Assembly: GCF_000516515.1 (NCBI RefSeq)
Contig: NZ_KI911784.1
Coordinates: forward strand, 372,001 to 436,000
Origin: Chloroflexus sp. Y-396-1
Lineage (GTDB): Bacteria; Chloroflexota; Chloroflexia; Chloroflexales; Chloroflexaceae
Direction: 5' to 3'
Length of the DNA: 64,000 nt
Under the pieces are notes generated by a model. The model was not told where the DNA came from. It did not search any database and saw only the letters and a list, made by a program, of their open reading frames with translations. Position 1 is the stretch's first letter. Each line of letters begins with the position of its first letter. Shown one piece after another: positions 8,239 to 16,964 of the stretch. A program made the position numbers and the translations under genes.

Positions 8239-8990
8239 GAGGGGGGATCTAGTTCGTGAACTCGGTATCGTTAAAGACGCAGGATCGCCACCGCTACGCT
8301 CAACTCCCCCCTTTCTCTCCTCGTATGAGAGCGGAAAGGGGCTGGGGGAAGGTGAGGGCGGCCCTCACCCCCAGCCCCGCTCCCGCGCTGCGGGAGAGGG
8401 GGGATCTGATGGACGCGCCATCGTTGTAAGATGCAGGCGCAGGATCGCCACTGCGACGCTCAACTCCCCCCTTTCTCTCCCCGTATGAGAGCGGAAAGGG
8501 GCTGGGGGGAAGGTGAGGGCGGCCCTCACCCCCAGCCCCGCTCCCGCGCTGCGGGAGAGGGGGGATCTAGTTCGTGAACTCGGTATCGTTAAAGACGCAG
8601 GATCGCCACTGCGACGCGAACCTCCTCTTCCTGTTCCATCTATTCAAGTTATATAAACTCGCTGGGCGCAGGATCGCTACTGCGACGCGAACCTCCTCTT
8701 CCGCTTCCCGTGGAGGAGCGGAAGGGGGGGCTGGGGGGAAGGTGAGGGAGCACCCTCCCCCCTTCCTCTCCCGCAGCGTGGAAGAGGAAGGGGGGGCCGG
8801 GGGGAAGGTGAGGGCGGCCCTCACCCCCAGCCCCGCTCCCGCGCTGCGGGAGAGGGGTGATCTAGTTCGTGAACTCGGTATCGTTAAAGACGCAGAATCG
8901 CCACTGCGACGCTCAACTCCCCCTTTCTCTCCCCGTATGGGAGCGGAAGGAGGAAGGGGAAAGGTGAGGGCGGCCCTCACCTTTCAGGAT
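8203..8990. repeat. Larger GC-rich composite repeats (about 157-bp units)
   Basis: The GGCCCTCACC block recurs at 8203, 8360, 8521, 8816 and 8972. Between copies lie shared segments: GATCTAGTTCGTGAACTCGG, GTTAAAGACGCAGGATCGCC and GTATGAGAGCGGAAAGGGGC. Spacings are 157, 161, 295 and 156, so one interval holds a diverged or inserted segment. Related C/G-rich blocks occur near 9961, 13239, 16990-17160, 24850 and 48280. Confidence 0.75.
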
Positions 8991-9645
8991 GCACCATGAA
9001 ACATTCCTCTACGAGATTCGGTAACAACCAGCTTATGATGACGGCCCACCCTGGCGCCAAGGACAGTTGAGACAGTAGCGAACGCAAATATTCCTCCATA
9101 TAGAAAATCTGGCATCTTTACTTGTGTATTATCTCCTGATGACCAAACTACGCCCTTACTAATCACTTTATACCCGAAGTTTTTCAACGTTCTTACCCTA
9201 CTCAACAATAAGATGGAGATAAACGTGGAGAAAAGATAGAAGCGTGAGAGATCGACGGGTGCCTAAACCCCCTGCCGTGCGCACGGAAGCGCATAGCTTC
9301 ACCGTTTCATCCTCCCCACCCCCCGCAAGCGGGGGAGGCTTAAAAGAGGGATGGTATGATCATGCGCCAACCGACGCTCAACGCACTGCTGCACAATAAT
9401 AACACCGGTAGTCATCGCTGGCTACCGGTGTGTTCGGCAACCCGCCGCCGAGGGCAAGAGGAAGAAGGAAGGGGCGCAGCGGGGGAACAACAGAGGTGAT
9501 GTACAGTTTCAACTGAGGTTCACTACAGTTGATCCCTCGCCGACGGGTAAAGCCGTCTCTCACACTTCTAGCATACACTAGCGAGTTACGGTCAGCAATA
9601 GTTCTTTGATCCCCCTTTGCGTGACCCATGTGGTAAGGGTGTATT

Positions 9646-9675
9646 AGAGCGTGATCAAAAACTAGGTTTCTGATC
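9646..9675 (+). repeat. Near-palindromic TGATCAAAAAC dispersed repeat, copy 1
   Basis: The sequence begins AGAGCGTGATCAAAAAC and ends GGTTTCTGATC. The two halves are imperfect inverted copies. Other copies are at 9749-9781 (reverse), 10092-10123 (reverse) and 24946-24976 (reverse), with a partial one at 9820-9846. Confidence 0.6.
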
Positions 9676-9748
9676 CGGCTCATATTGTGCGTATGTTCCT
9701 AGGTACAGTGCACAAACTGCTCCTACGCTATTGTCGTGTAAGTAATGA

Positions 9749-9781
9749 GATCAGAAACTCGTGGTTTTGATCAGGTGCTCA
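9749..9781 (-). repeat. Near-palindromic TGATCAAAAAC dispersed repeat, copy 2
   Basis: On the plus strand it starts GATCAGAAACTCG and ends TTTTGATCAGGTGCTCA; its reverse complement aligns to copy 1. Confidence 0.55.
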
Positions 9782-10091
9782 GCAGGGGTGTCGGCTGAAG
9801 TGGCGAGCAACGAGGCGCCTCATCAAAAACCTGGGCTTGTGATGAGGATCATGGATATCCAGAATGGTTCGGGGAACGTTGGCGGGCACCGCAGGCGTCT
9901 CCTTGCCGCGATGGAAACAGGTGGCACCGGTTTCAGCGCTGGTGCTGCGGAGCACGCCTGGCGCCCCCTCACCTTCCCCCTCTTCCTCTCCCTCTCCCAC
10001 ATGGGGAGAGGAAGAGGGAACGGAGCGTGACTGGAGCGAAAGAAGATTGGCACCCCCTCACGCAATGGTTGCACGGGTACGGTCCGTGCCC

Positions 10092-10123
10092 GATGAGAAA
10101 TCCAGGTTTTTTGATCACGCTCT
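10092..10123 (-). repeat. Near-palindromic TGATCAAAAAC dispersed repeat, copy 3
   Basis: On the plus strand it starts GATGAGAAATCCAGG and ends TTTTTGATCACGCTCT. It shares the preceding GGTACGGTCCGTGCCC-like sequence with the copy near 24946. Confidence 0.6.
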
Positions 10124-10217
10124 CAGCGTAAACATCATCCGAACCTGACAAAACGTCTGCCGCCGGATGTGCTACAATCAAGGATAGTACAATCAGTACC
10201 ATAGCGAAGCGTTGTCT

Positions 10218-11714
10218 ATGCCACCTAAACAACGAGGGACAACTCTGTTTGATGCGCAACGTCAACAGGCATTGCAACAGCAAGCGCCACTGGCCGCCCG
10301 TATGCGACCACGCACGCTCGATGAGTTTGTCGGGCAGGTGCATATTGTTGGCGAAGGCAAACTGCTTCGGCGAGCTATTGCAAATGATCAGCTCTTCTCA
10401 CTGATCCTGTGGGGGCCACCGGGAAGTGGAAAGACAACGCTGGCTCAAATCATTGCCAGCAGTACGCAGGCCCATTTTGAGCCGCTCAGTGCCGTCAGTG
10501 CGGGTGTAAACGATCTGCGCCGGGTTGTGCAAGAAGCGCAAGACCGGCTGGGGATGTTTCAGCAGCGCACAATTGTCTTCATCGACGAGATTCACCGCTT
10601 TAACAAGAGTCAGCAAGACGCGATTTTACCCTACGTTGAAGATGGAACGATCATTCTCATTGGTGCTACTACCGAGAATCCATCCTTCGAGGTCAATTCA
10701 GCGCTGCTCTCGCGGGCCAGGGTCTTCAAACTGGAAGCGCTCACCGACGAGGAGATCGGTATCCTGATCGACCGTGCACTAAGCGACCAGGAGCGTGGCC
10801 TGGGGAATATGAAGATTATGCTGGCACGTGACGCCCGTGACTATCTGATCAATATGTCAAACGGCGATGCCCGCATGGCCCTGAATGCGCTTGAAGCAGC
10901 GGCACGCTCGAAGCCGCCAGCGATTGGCGAGACCCGCTTGATTACGATTGATGATATTCGCGATGCGTTGCAGAGTCGCGCCGCCCGCTACGATAAGCGT
11001 GGTGAGCTGCACTTTGATGCGATTTCGGCATTGCACAAAAGTGTGCGTGATAGCGACCCCGATGGCGCACTCTACTGGCTAGCCCGAATGCTCGATGGCG
11101 GCGAGGATCCACTGTATATTGCACGCCGTCTGGTGCGAATCGCGGTCGAGGATGTTGGTCTGGCCGATCCCCAGGCTCTCCCGCAAACCATTGCCGCACA
11201 ACAGGCAGTACATTTTCTCGGTCAACCTGAAGGGGAACTGGCGCTGGCGCAAGCGGTTGTCTACCTCTGTCTAGCTCCCAAGAGCAATGCCCTCTATCGG
11301 GCGTATGGCGCCGCTCAACGTGACGTGGCGGAGACGCGCAACGAACCGGTGCCACTCCATTTGCGCAACGCACCAACCCAACTGATGAAGCGGCTTGGTT
11401 ATGGGAAGGGCTACGAGTATGCCCATGACCTGCCTGAGGGGCGTTCTGATCAAGCGCATTTACCGCCTAATCTGATCGGGCGTATTTACTACGAACCAAG
11501 TGGGCGGGGATTCGAGGCCATTGCCCGCGAACGATTGGCGTGGCGTGAAGAACGACGCCGGCCCGAACCACCAGCGCCACCATCGGCACCGGAAGAATTA
11601 GCGCCGGGTGAAGAACCGCAGGTGCCACCAGAGGAACTTGCTCCGGGTGAAGAACCACAATTGCCGTCGCCATTAACACCGACACGACGGCGCGAAAGGC
11701 GAGGGAAAGCATAA
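10218..11714 (+). CDS. rarA: Replication-associated recombination protein A (RarA/MgsA AAA+ ATPase)
   Basis: A 498-residue AAA+ clamp-loader-like ATPase that acts at stalled replication forks. The N-terminal region RPRTLDEFVGQ is the family hallmark. Walker A is GPPGSGKTT (near 62), Walker B is FIDEIHRFNKSQQDA (near 117), and ATTENPSFEVN is sensor 1. The C-terminal RarA domain includes DPLYIARRLVRIAVEDVGLADP and the GRIYYEPSGRGFE end. The start at 10218 (ATG) is preferred to the TTG two codons upstream. After the conserved part there is a Pro/Glu tail of about 45 residues with a twice-repeated ELAPGEEPQ unit. An extended -10 (TGCTACAAT, 10170-10178) may be its promoter. Confidence 0.93.
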   Translation: MPPKQRGTTLFDAQRQQALQQQAPLAARMRPRTLDEFVGQVHIVGEGKLLRRAIANDQLFSLILWGPPGSGKTTLAQIIASSTQAHFEPLSAVSAGVNDLRRVVQEAQDRLGMFQQRTIVFIDEIHRFNKSQQDAILPYVEDGTIILIGATTENPSFEVNSALLSRARVFKLEALTDEEIGILIDRALSDQERGLGNMKIMLARDARDYLINMSNGDARMALNALEAAARSKPPAIGETRLITIDDIRDALQSRAARYDKRGELHFDAISALHKSVRDSDPDGALYWLARMLDGGEDPLYIARRLVRIAVEDVGLADPQALPQTIAAQQAVHFLGQPEGELALAQAVVYLCLAPKSNALYRAYGAAQRDVAETRNEPVPLHLRNAPTQLMKRLGYGKGYEYAHDLPEGRSDQAHLPPNLIGRIYYEPSGRGFEAIARERLAWREERRRPEPPAPPSAPEELAPGEEPQVPPEELAPGEEPQLPSPLTPTRRRERRGKA

Positions 11715-11745
11715 AAATTATCGACAGATAAAAAGGTGAGGAAAC

Positions 11746-12906
11746 ATGATGGTTGAGCGGGCTCAGGTCGTGATCATTGGCGCAGGCGTAATCGGAGCCA
11801 GCGTTGCATTTCATCTGGCTGAGCGTGGACTGCGCGATGTAGTCATCTTAGAACGCGAAGAAACGGAAATCAGTGGCAGTACGGCCCGCTCGGCAGCAGG
11901 GGTACGCCACCAATTCTCGTCGCGCACGAATGTACTCTTGTCGCGCTATAGTATCGAGCGCTTACGCTACTTCACCGAAGAGGTCGGAGGTCATGCCGAG
12001 TTGCGGCAGGTTGGCTATCTGTTTCTGATTAACGATGAAGCAACATGGGCACAGTATTTGCGTAATGTAGCGATGCAACGCGAGTTGGGTGTGCGGGTTG
12101 AGGTGCTGACTCCCGCTGAGGCAGCGCGCTTTATTCCACAGATGCGCACCGATGACCTGATTGGGGCAACGTTCGGCCCTGATGACGGTTACTGTGATCC
12201 TTACGGTATTGCGTTAGGCTATCTACGCGCCGCGCAACGCCACGGTGTGCGACTGTACCGTGGGACGCCGGTCATCGGGTTTCAGATTGTTGGTGGACGA
12301 GTAACAGCGGTTGAGACACCGGCTGGTATAATCGGGTGTGAATTCGTGGTGAACTGTGCAGGGCCATGGGCGGGCGAAGTAGCAGCGCTAGCCGGACTCG
12401 ATCTACCGGTTAAACCATATCGGCGTAATGTCTACATGACGACGCCATTCCCGGCAATCAGTGGCCCTATCCCGCTGACAGTTGACGTCGGGAGCGGTTT
12501 TTATATGCGGCGCGAAGGGCAGAGCATCTTGATGGGTCGCTCGAATCCCAATGAACCGAGCAGCACGAATACGAACGTAGATTGGGAATGGTTAGAGGCT
12601 GTAATCGAAGCCGGCATTTACCGTTTTCCAATCCTTGAGACGGCGGGGCTGGCCGAGCAACAGTGTTGGGCTGGCCTGTACGAAATTACGCCGGATCACA
12701 ATCCAATCCTCGGCCGGCATCCCGACCTGGAGGGCTATATCGATGCCAGCGGTTTTAGCGGTCACGGCATTATGCACGCACCGGCTACCGGCTTGTTGAT
12801 TGCCGAAGAACTGATCGACGGCAAAGCTCATACGATCAACATCGATGAGTTACGAATCAACCGTTTTCGCAATGGTTCTACCGTATCCGAATTCAATGTC
12901 ATTTAG
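11746..12906 (+). CDS. FAD-dependent amino-acid oxidoreductase (DadA / sarcosine-oxidase-like)
   Basis: A 386-residue DAO-family flavoprotein. The N-terminus VVIIGAGVIGASVAFHLAERG is the FAD Rossmann motif, followed by the acidic strand end VILERE and the STARSAAGVRHQF segment that contacts FAD. VVNCAGPWAGEVAALAG and the C-terminal YEITPDHNPILGRHP...GFSGHGIMHAPATG are the usual family signatures. It probably oxidises a secondary or D-amino acid such as sarcosine, glycine or proline; the substrate cannot be decided. GTGAGGA precedes the ATG. An 81-residue gene follows after 14 bp and may be its partner. Confidence 0.85.
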   Translation: MMVERAQVVIIGAGVIGASVAFHLAERGLRDVVILEREETEISGSTARSAAGVRHQFSSRTNVLLSRYSIERLRYFTEEVGGHAELRQVGYLFLINDEATWAQYLRNVAMQRELGVRVEVLTPAEAARFIPQMRTDDLIGATFGPDDGYCDPYGIALGYLRAAQRHGVRLYRGTPVIGFQIVGGRVTAVETPAGIIGCEFVVNCAGPWAGEVAALAGLDLPVKPYRRNVYMTTPFPAISGPIPLTVDVGSGFYMRREGQSILMGRSNPNEPSSTNTNVDWEWLEAVIEAGIYRFPILETAGLAEQQCWAGLYEITPDHNPILGRHPDLEGYIDASGFSGHGIMHAPATGLLIAEELIDGKAHTINIDELRINRFRNGSTVSEFNVI

Positions 12907-12920
12907 CGAGGTGATGACCA

Positions 12921-13166
12921 ATGACACTCGATGAAGCAATTGCTGAGATCAAACGTCGTATCGCTGAGGTTAGCCCGAGCGCTGTTACGCGCGTGACACG
13001 GATTTCGGCAGAAGAGGCCAGTATTCGGGCCTATGCTCCTGCTGCCGATGAACAAGCGATCAAGAATGCGACGAATGAATTTACCCTGTCGTTGCTGACA
13101 AATGAGGGGCTAGAAGTCCAGGTGTTGGTATACGATATTACCACCTCACTACCGCCGGAGGAGTAA
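12921..13166 (+). CDS. Small hypothetical protein next to FAD oxidoreductase
   Basis: An 81-residue soluble protein. GAGGTGATGACC lies before its ATG and it starts 14 bp after the oxidoreductase stop, so it is likely co-transcribed. It looks like an alpha-beta mini-domain: a first helix (LDEAIAEIKRRIAEV), strands (TRVTRISAEEASIRAYA), a second helix (DEQAIKNATNEFTLSLLTNE) and a final strand (LEVQVLVYDI). No cysteine is present, so it does not bind an iron-sulfur cluster. I do not recognise the family. Confidence 0.6.
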   Translation: MTLDEAIAEIKRRIAEVSPSAVTRVTRISAEEASIRAYAPAADEQAIKNATNEFTLSLLTNEGLEVQVLVYDITTSLPPEE

Positions 13167-13239
13167 GGGTTCTCTGAGATGGTGTTGTGACGTTCAGATT
13201 CTCCTCGCACCTACACCTTCCTCCCGGCCCCGCACCTTC

Positions 13240-13282
13240 CCCCTCCCCTTCCGCACCCGCAAAGGGAGCGGAAGGGGAGGGG
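13240..13282. repeat. Perfect 15-bp inverted repeat (hairpin)
   Basis: CCCCTCCCCTTCCGC (13240-13254) is repeated inverted at 13268-13282 with a 13-base loop. It lies between two convergent genes and may end transcription, although no T-run follows. Its sequence belongs to the GC-rich repeat family seen near 8700 and 24850. Confidence 0.65.
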
Positions 13283-13334
13283 TACCCGCACCGTCCCTTT
13301 AGCTCCCTGCCTTGGCCCTCCGCTTCACTTCTCC

Positions 13335-14108
13335 CTATTGGGTAGAGGAACGCTCATCACTCATCAAAACCGATTGCAATTGCCGCTTTAGGCGAGCAAA
13401 AACTGGATCGGTAACGAGCGAATACGAACGGGGACGTGGGAGTTCGACCCGCATTTCCAGCGCAATACGAGCCGGACGTGGGGTGAGAACGTAGACGCGG
13501 TCGGCCAGAATCAGGGCTTCATCGATGTCGTGCGTGACTAGCAGAACAGTCCGGTCAAGCCGATCCCACAATGTCAGTAACCATTGTTGCAGTTGAGCTC
13601 GGGTGAGTGCATCCAGGGCACCAAACGGTTCATCAAGGAGCATAATTGGGCGATGCCAGAGCACAGTACGAAGAAAGGCAGCTCGTTGCCGCATTCCGCC
13701 CGAAAGCAACGCTGGTCGTGCATCACCCCAACCTTGTAATCCAAAATCAGGCAGCAGAGAACGGGCTTCCTGACGGGCGGCAGCCACATCACCCCCTTGC
13801 ACGACTGTGGCTAGGACAGCATTTTCAACCACCGATAACCAGGGTAGGAGAGCGTCGCGCTGTGGCATGTAGGCTACCTGTCCTCGTTGACCGGTTACAT
13901 TCACGCCATCGATAATAACTGCGCCGGTATCAGGCAGTTCCAAGCCGGCAATGATGTTGAACAATGTTGTCTTGCCGCTCCCACTTGGGCCAATAACGGC
14001 AACGAACTCACCCGCGGCGACGTACATCCCGATGTCGTCGAGTACCGGCACTATACCGGTTGGGGTAGCGAATGTTTTACGGATCGAGTGTAATTCAAGG
14101 GTTGCCAT
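13335..14108 (-). CDS. ABC transporter ATP-binding protein, thiamine-precursor uptake (ThiZ-like)
   Basis: A 257-residue ABC ATPase of the nitrate/sulfonate/taurine/HMP class. Walker A is GPSGSGKTT (near 40), the Q-loop is AYMPQRDALLPW, the signature is LLSGGMRQRAAF (near 137), Walker B is IMLLDEPFGALDA, and the switch is VTHDIDEAL. It would power the permease at 15630. It follows the binding-protein gene in direction, but a 526-bp repeat-containing gap separates them, so it may depend on read-through or a separate promoter. Function in hydroxymethylpyrimidine or thiamine uptake is inferred from the riboswitch and neighbours. Confidence 0.85.
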   Translation of the reverse strand: MATLELHSIRKTFATPTGIVPVLDDIGMYVAAGEFVAVIGPSGSGKTTLFNIIAGLELPDTGAVIIDGVNVTGQRGQVAYMPQRDALLPWLSVVENAVLATVVQGGDVAAARQEARSLLPDFGLQGWGDARPALLSGGMRQRAAFLRTVLWHRPIMLLDEPFGALDALTRAQLQQWLLTLWDRLDRTVLLVTHDIDEALILADRVYVLTPRPARIALEMRVELPRPRSYSLVTDPVFARLKRQLQSVLMSDERSSTQ

Positions 14109-14634
14109 CGTTTGTCAATCTACATCGGCACAGCGCGGATAATCTACGTCGGTATCATTCTTGCAAGCGCCACGTTTCGCTCTTGCTGAACGTTTCCCTC
14201 ACTTCAGAGGGTTTCAGAGTTTTCTGCGTTGGTTTGCATTCGATAACCCGACGGTGCAACAACCACACAACACCGACGAACGTCAGCGCTTTCCGACGGG
14301 GATCCGCGATCCGTGCGGTTTTGCCGGGTGCGCGGGTCGCTGGCCCGCATTATCCAGAGCAGGGCAGGAAACCCTCTGTTAGCGCATCAGCGCACCATTG
14401 CTCCCTATACCTTTCTCCGCTTGCGTCACCTCCATTCCCCGCAAGCGGGTGAATGAGAGGTAGAACTCGACCCTACCATACAGTGACAGGAGTGACTGGC
14501 GAGACAACGAGGGTTGGGCAGACCACCGTAGGAAACCGTAGGAAGCTGCGTACCTGTGCACGCACGGCGGACGATTCGGGAACTTAGCCGTCCCTCTCTC
14601 CTCACTCCGTGCTCCTCTCACCTTCATCCCTGAA
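14109..14634. other. 526-bp gap inside the thiamine-precursor transport operon
   Basis: No gene is seen. It contains short palindromes, such as GCGGGTCGCTGGCCCGC near 14335-14351 and CCCGCAAGCGGG around 14438-14449. Similar blocks occur at 9318-9342 and 48489-48542. It may be an insertion of repeat sequence between thiY-like and thiZ-like genes. Confidence 0.55.
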
Positions 14635-15630
14635 TCAAGGTAGAAAGTCATTCGTAAAAGCTTTTTCCGGCTCAATCATTCGTGCAATGAGATTGCGTTC
14701 GGCCATCCACTGTGCGTAGGCCTGCCAGACCTCCAGTTTCTGCTCACCCCAGCGTGGAGCTTCCGCCTGATACTGACCGGCCAGATACTGCTGACTACGC
14801 CGCACCAGCTCTGCATCGAGTTCAGGTACTGCCTTCAATAGAATCTCTGCCGCTGCTGCCGGTTGCTCGATGGCGAAGCGATAGCCAGCACTGGTCGCCG
14901 CCAGGAAGCGCCGTACCAGATCGGGGTTTTCGGCGATGAGCTTCTCGCTGGTGATGATAACCGGTGTGTAATAGTCGGGAATGCACTGCACATCGCTCAT
15001 CATCACAATGTTCAATGGAATGCCACGTACCTCGGCCTCTATGCCGGTCCAACCCTTAAAAATCCAGACAAAATCAACCTCATCACGTTCGGTAGCGACA
15101 AAAAAGTCGGAACTCCCGATGTCAACGAACTGTACCTGATCGAACTGATCCTCGACGCCTGCACATTCGAGCAAACCACGAATAACCGCCTCCTCAATTG
15201 GCGAACCAAATGCACCATATTTTTTGCCAATGAAATCGCGTGGGCTGGTGATACCCTCTTCAACCCGACTGGCAAAACCGCTGGTATTGTGTTGAATGAT
15301 AGCAGCAATTGAGACAATCGGTACGCCTTCCACTCGGGCCTGGGTAACCCCTTCCTGATACGAGATGCCAAAATCGAGTCGCCCGCTGGCAACGAGCTGC
15401 TCGACAGTACCACCCTCTTGCGCACCGAGAATCTCAACCTGCAACCCTTGCGCTGCATAATAGCCTTGAGCCTGCGCCACGTAGAGACCGGTATGGTTCG
15501 TATTTGGTGTCCAGTCTAATCCAATTCGCACCGTGGTTAGCGGTCGCTCAGGGGTAGCCGGTATAGAGGTGCTGACGGCGCCACAGGCCGTTAAGAGGAA
15601 CATCAGCCCGAATATCAGCCATTTGCGCAT
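14635..15630 (-). CDS. ABC transporter substrate-binding lipoprotein, THI5/NMT1 type (ThiY-like)
   Basis: A 331-residue lipoprotein. The signal peptide MRKWLIFGLMFLLTAC has a lipobox (LTAC, Cys16). The mature part opens with VRIGLDWTPNTNHTGLYVAQAQGYY, the signature of THI5/NMT1 proteins that bind pyrimidine precursors of thiamine such as HMP or formylaminopyrimidine. LDFGISYQEGVTQARVEG and the pocket residues of the second lobe also fit. It overlaps the permease stop by one base (TAATG). The upstream TPP riboswitch supports a role in thiamine salvage. Exact ligand is not decided. Confidence 0.88.
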   Translation of the reverse strand: MRKWLIFGLMFLLTACGAVSTSIPATPERPLTTVRIGLDWTPNTNHTGLYVAQAQGYYAAQGLQVEILGAQEGGTVEQLVASGRLDFGISYQEGVTQARVEGVPIVSIAAIIQHNTSGFASRVEEGITSPRDFIGKKYGAFGSPIEEAVIRGLLECAGVEDQFDQVQFVDIGSSDFFVATERDEVDFVWIFKGWTGIEAEVRGIPLNIVMMSDVQCIPDYYTPVIITSEKLIAENPDLVRRFLAATSAGYRFAIEQPAAAAEILLKAVPELDAELVRRSQQYLAGQYQAEAPRWGEQKLEVWQAYAQWMAERNLIARMIEPEKAFTNDFLP

Positions 15631-16448
15631 TAGTGTTCTCCTTTCCAGAAGACGATCTTGCGTTCGAGCAAACTTACCAGGGTAAAGAGAACGATAGTTA
15701 ACAGCGAAGTGACCAGGGCAGCAACAAAGACCTGATCGGTACGGAAAGCACGTAACGAGCGGGCAATGTAGACGCCTAGCCCAGCGCTAGCGCCGATCCA
15801 TTCAGCCAGAACCGCACCAATCACACTGTAGGTAATGGCCACCTTAATTCCGGTGAATATAGCAGGCAACGCCGCTCGTAACCGCAATAGGCGCAGCAAT
15901 TGCCAGTAGTTTGCACCCATTGCCTCCAGCAAACGCCGCTGATCACGGTCGGCGTTCTGAAGGCCATCAATAGTGTTCACCACAATGGGAAAGAAGGTCA
16001 CGAGTGCTACGACGAGGACCTTTGGCAAGAGGCCAAAACCAAACCCTACGACCAGCAGCGGCGCAATCGCCACAATCGGAACCGTCTGCGAGGTAACCAA
16101 TAGCGGATAGATTGCCCGCCGCAATAGTGGCGATGCATCCAGAGCTATCCCCAAACTAAAACCGCCGATCAACGCTAATCCAAAGCCAGGAATGGTGACG
16201 GTGAGCGTAGCCAGTGTATGACCGAACAGGATCGGGAGAGTGGCAACCAGCGTCGTTGCAATCCGTGATGGTGGCGGTAGAAGCCAGTCAGGGATCGTCA
16301 GATACCAGACTGTTCCTTCCCAAAGGAGCAGCAACACCATTACGAGTAAGGTTGATGGGACGTAATCGATCAGACGGCGGCGCCATGACGAACGCGCAGT
16401 CGTCGGTGTCGGTGGCGCAAAAATAGGTACCGCAATCTTGTCACTCAT
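15630..16448 (-). CDS. ABC transporter permease, thiamine-precursor uptake (ThiX-like)
   Basis: A 272-residue inner-membrane permease of the SsuC/TauC/ThiX class with about six membrane segments. The EAA loop is visible as EAMGANYWQLLRLLRLRAALPAIFTGIK (around residue 180). The ATG at 16448 is chosen because it overlaps the upstream stop (ATGAGTGA), giving translational coupling. It works with the lipoprotein and the ATPase in the same transcript under the TPP riboswitch. Confidence 0.88.
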   Translation of the reverse strand: MSDKIAVPIFAPPTPTTARSSWRRRLIDYVPSTLLVMVLLLLWEGTVWYLTIPDWLLPPPSRIATTLVATLPILFGHTLATLTVTIPGFGLALIGGFSLGIALDASPLLRRAIYPLLVTSQTVPIVAIAPLLVVGFGFGLLPKVLVVALVTFFPIVVNTIDGLQNADRDQRRLLEAMGANYWQLLRLLRLRAALPAIFTGIKVAITYSVIGAVLAEWIGASAGLGVYIARSLRAFRTDQVFVAALVTSLLTIVLFTLVSLLERKIVFWKGEH

Positions 16449-16734
16449 ACTTAGCCAGCTTTTCGGCAATCGAAGAACCGTTCGGATCGTAATCCACCTT
16501 AATCAGGGTAAACACGCGACTAGCACCAGCCGCCAGGACGGCTTCTTGCGCTTGCTTGATGACAGCCATAATGGCATCGTAATCACCTTCAATCGTGGTC
16601 TCCATTGGCCCGACACGGTACGGCAGACCACTCGCAGCCACGACGGCAATAGCAGCATCAACTGCGGCATAGGTTGTTGCCTTATCGGGTAAGCCACCGG
16701 GCAAGACTTCAAAGCTGACGGTAATTGAAGGCAT
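16441..16734 (-). CDS. Thiamine-binding MTH1187/YkoF-like protein
   Basis: A 97-residue protein of the MTH1187/DUF77 family, related to one half of the thiamine-binding protein YkoF. The start MPSITVSFEVLPGG and the core VGPMETTIEGDYDAIMAVIKQA are typical. The start at 16734 has AAAGGAG 6 bases upstream; an earlier frame start at 16788 lies without a ribosome site. It is first in the operon behind the TPP riboswitch and probably binds thiamine or its pyrimidine part in the cytoplasm. Confidence 0.85.
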   Translation of the reverse strand: MPSITVSFEVLPGGLPDKATTYAAVDAAIAVVAASGLPYRVGPMETTIEGDYDAIMAVIKQAQEAVLAAGASRVFTLIKVDYDPNGSSIAEKLAKYE

Positions 16735-16814
16735 TGTTCGCTCCTTTCGGTTGATGAACTGACGAGAAACAAAATACCGCCATTTCAACGGTAGGGAATG
16801 GCGGTACTGAAACC

Positions 16815-16917
16815 GGTGAAACCTCCCTCCGCTGGCATAACCCAGATCAGGTTCAAAGGGTCAGCGGCATCTGTCGGGCCGCACTCTCAGCCGGACTCTT
16901 CCGGCTCCCCTGGTTGT
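16815..16917 (-). ncRNA. TPP riboswitch (THI element)
   Basis: The reverse complement contains GGCTGAGAGTGCGG and ACCCTTTGAACCTGATCTGG followed by GTTATGCCAGCGGAGGGA, which are the conserved pyrophosphate- and pyrimidine-sensing parts of the thiamine pyrophosphate aptamer. It lies in the leader of the thiamine-precursor transport operon, about 80 bases before the first start. The conserved arms can be followed by eye with no missing block. Confidence 0.96.
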
Positions 16918-16935
16918 ACTGATAGATTTTGTGAA

Positions 16936-16964
16936 ATGATAGAAGGAATTTGCATGACTGTCAA
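16936..16964 (-). promoter_or_regulatory. Sigma70-type promoter of the TPP-controlled operon
   Basis: On the minus strand TTGACA (16959-16964) and TATCAT (16936-16941) are separated by 17 bases. Transcription would start near 16929, just before the riboswitch. Confidence 0.8.

Larger units (their letters stand above)
8079..10211. other. 2.1-kb gene-free stretch full of repeats
   Basis: No convincing gene is seen. The first 900 bases are GC-rich repeats, listed separately. Bases 9000-9235 are more AT-rich and hold a weak minus-strand frame (8984-9208) without a ribosome site. The remainder carries a short C/G-rich palindrome around 9318-9342 and several copies of a near-palindromic TGATCAAAAAC element. 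Confidence 0.6.

Noticed and set aside
8081-8488. Plus-strand frame through the GC-rich repeats
   Set aside because: Only Pro/Leu/Ala repeats from the tandem units; no ribosome site.
8984-9208. Minus-strand frame of 74 residues
   Set aside because: TTG start without a ribosome site, no recognised family; the AT-rich segment makes it slightly plausible but unsupported.
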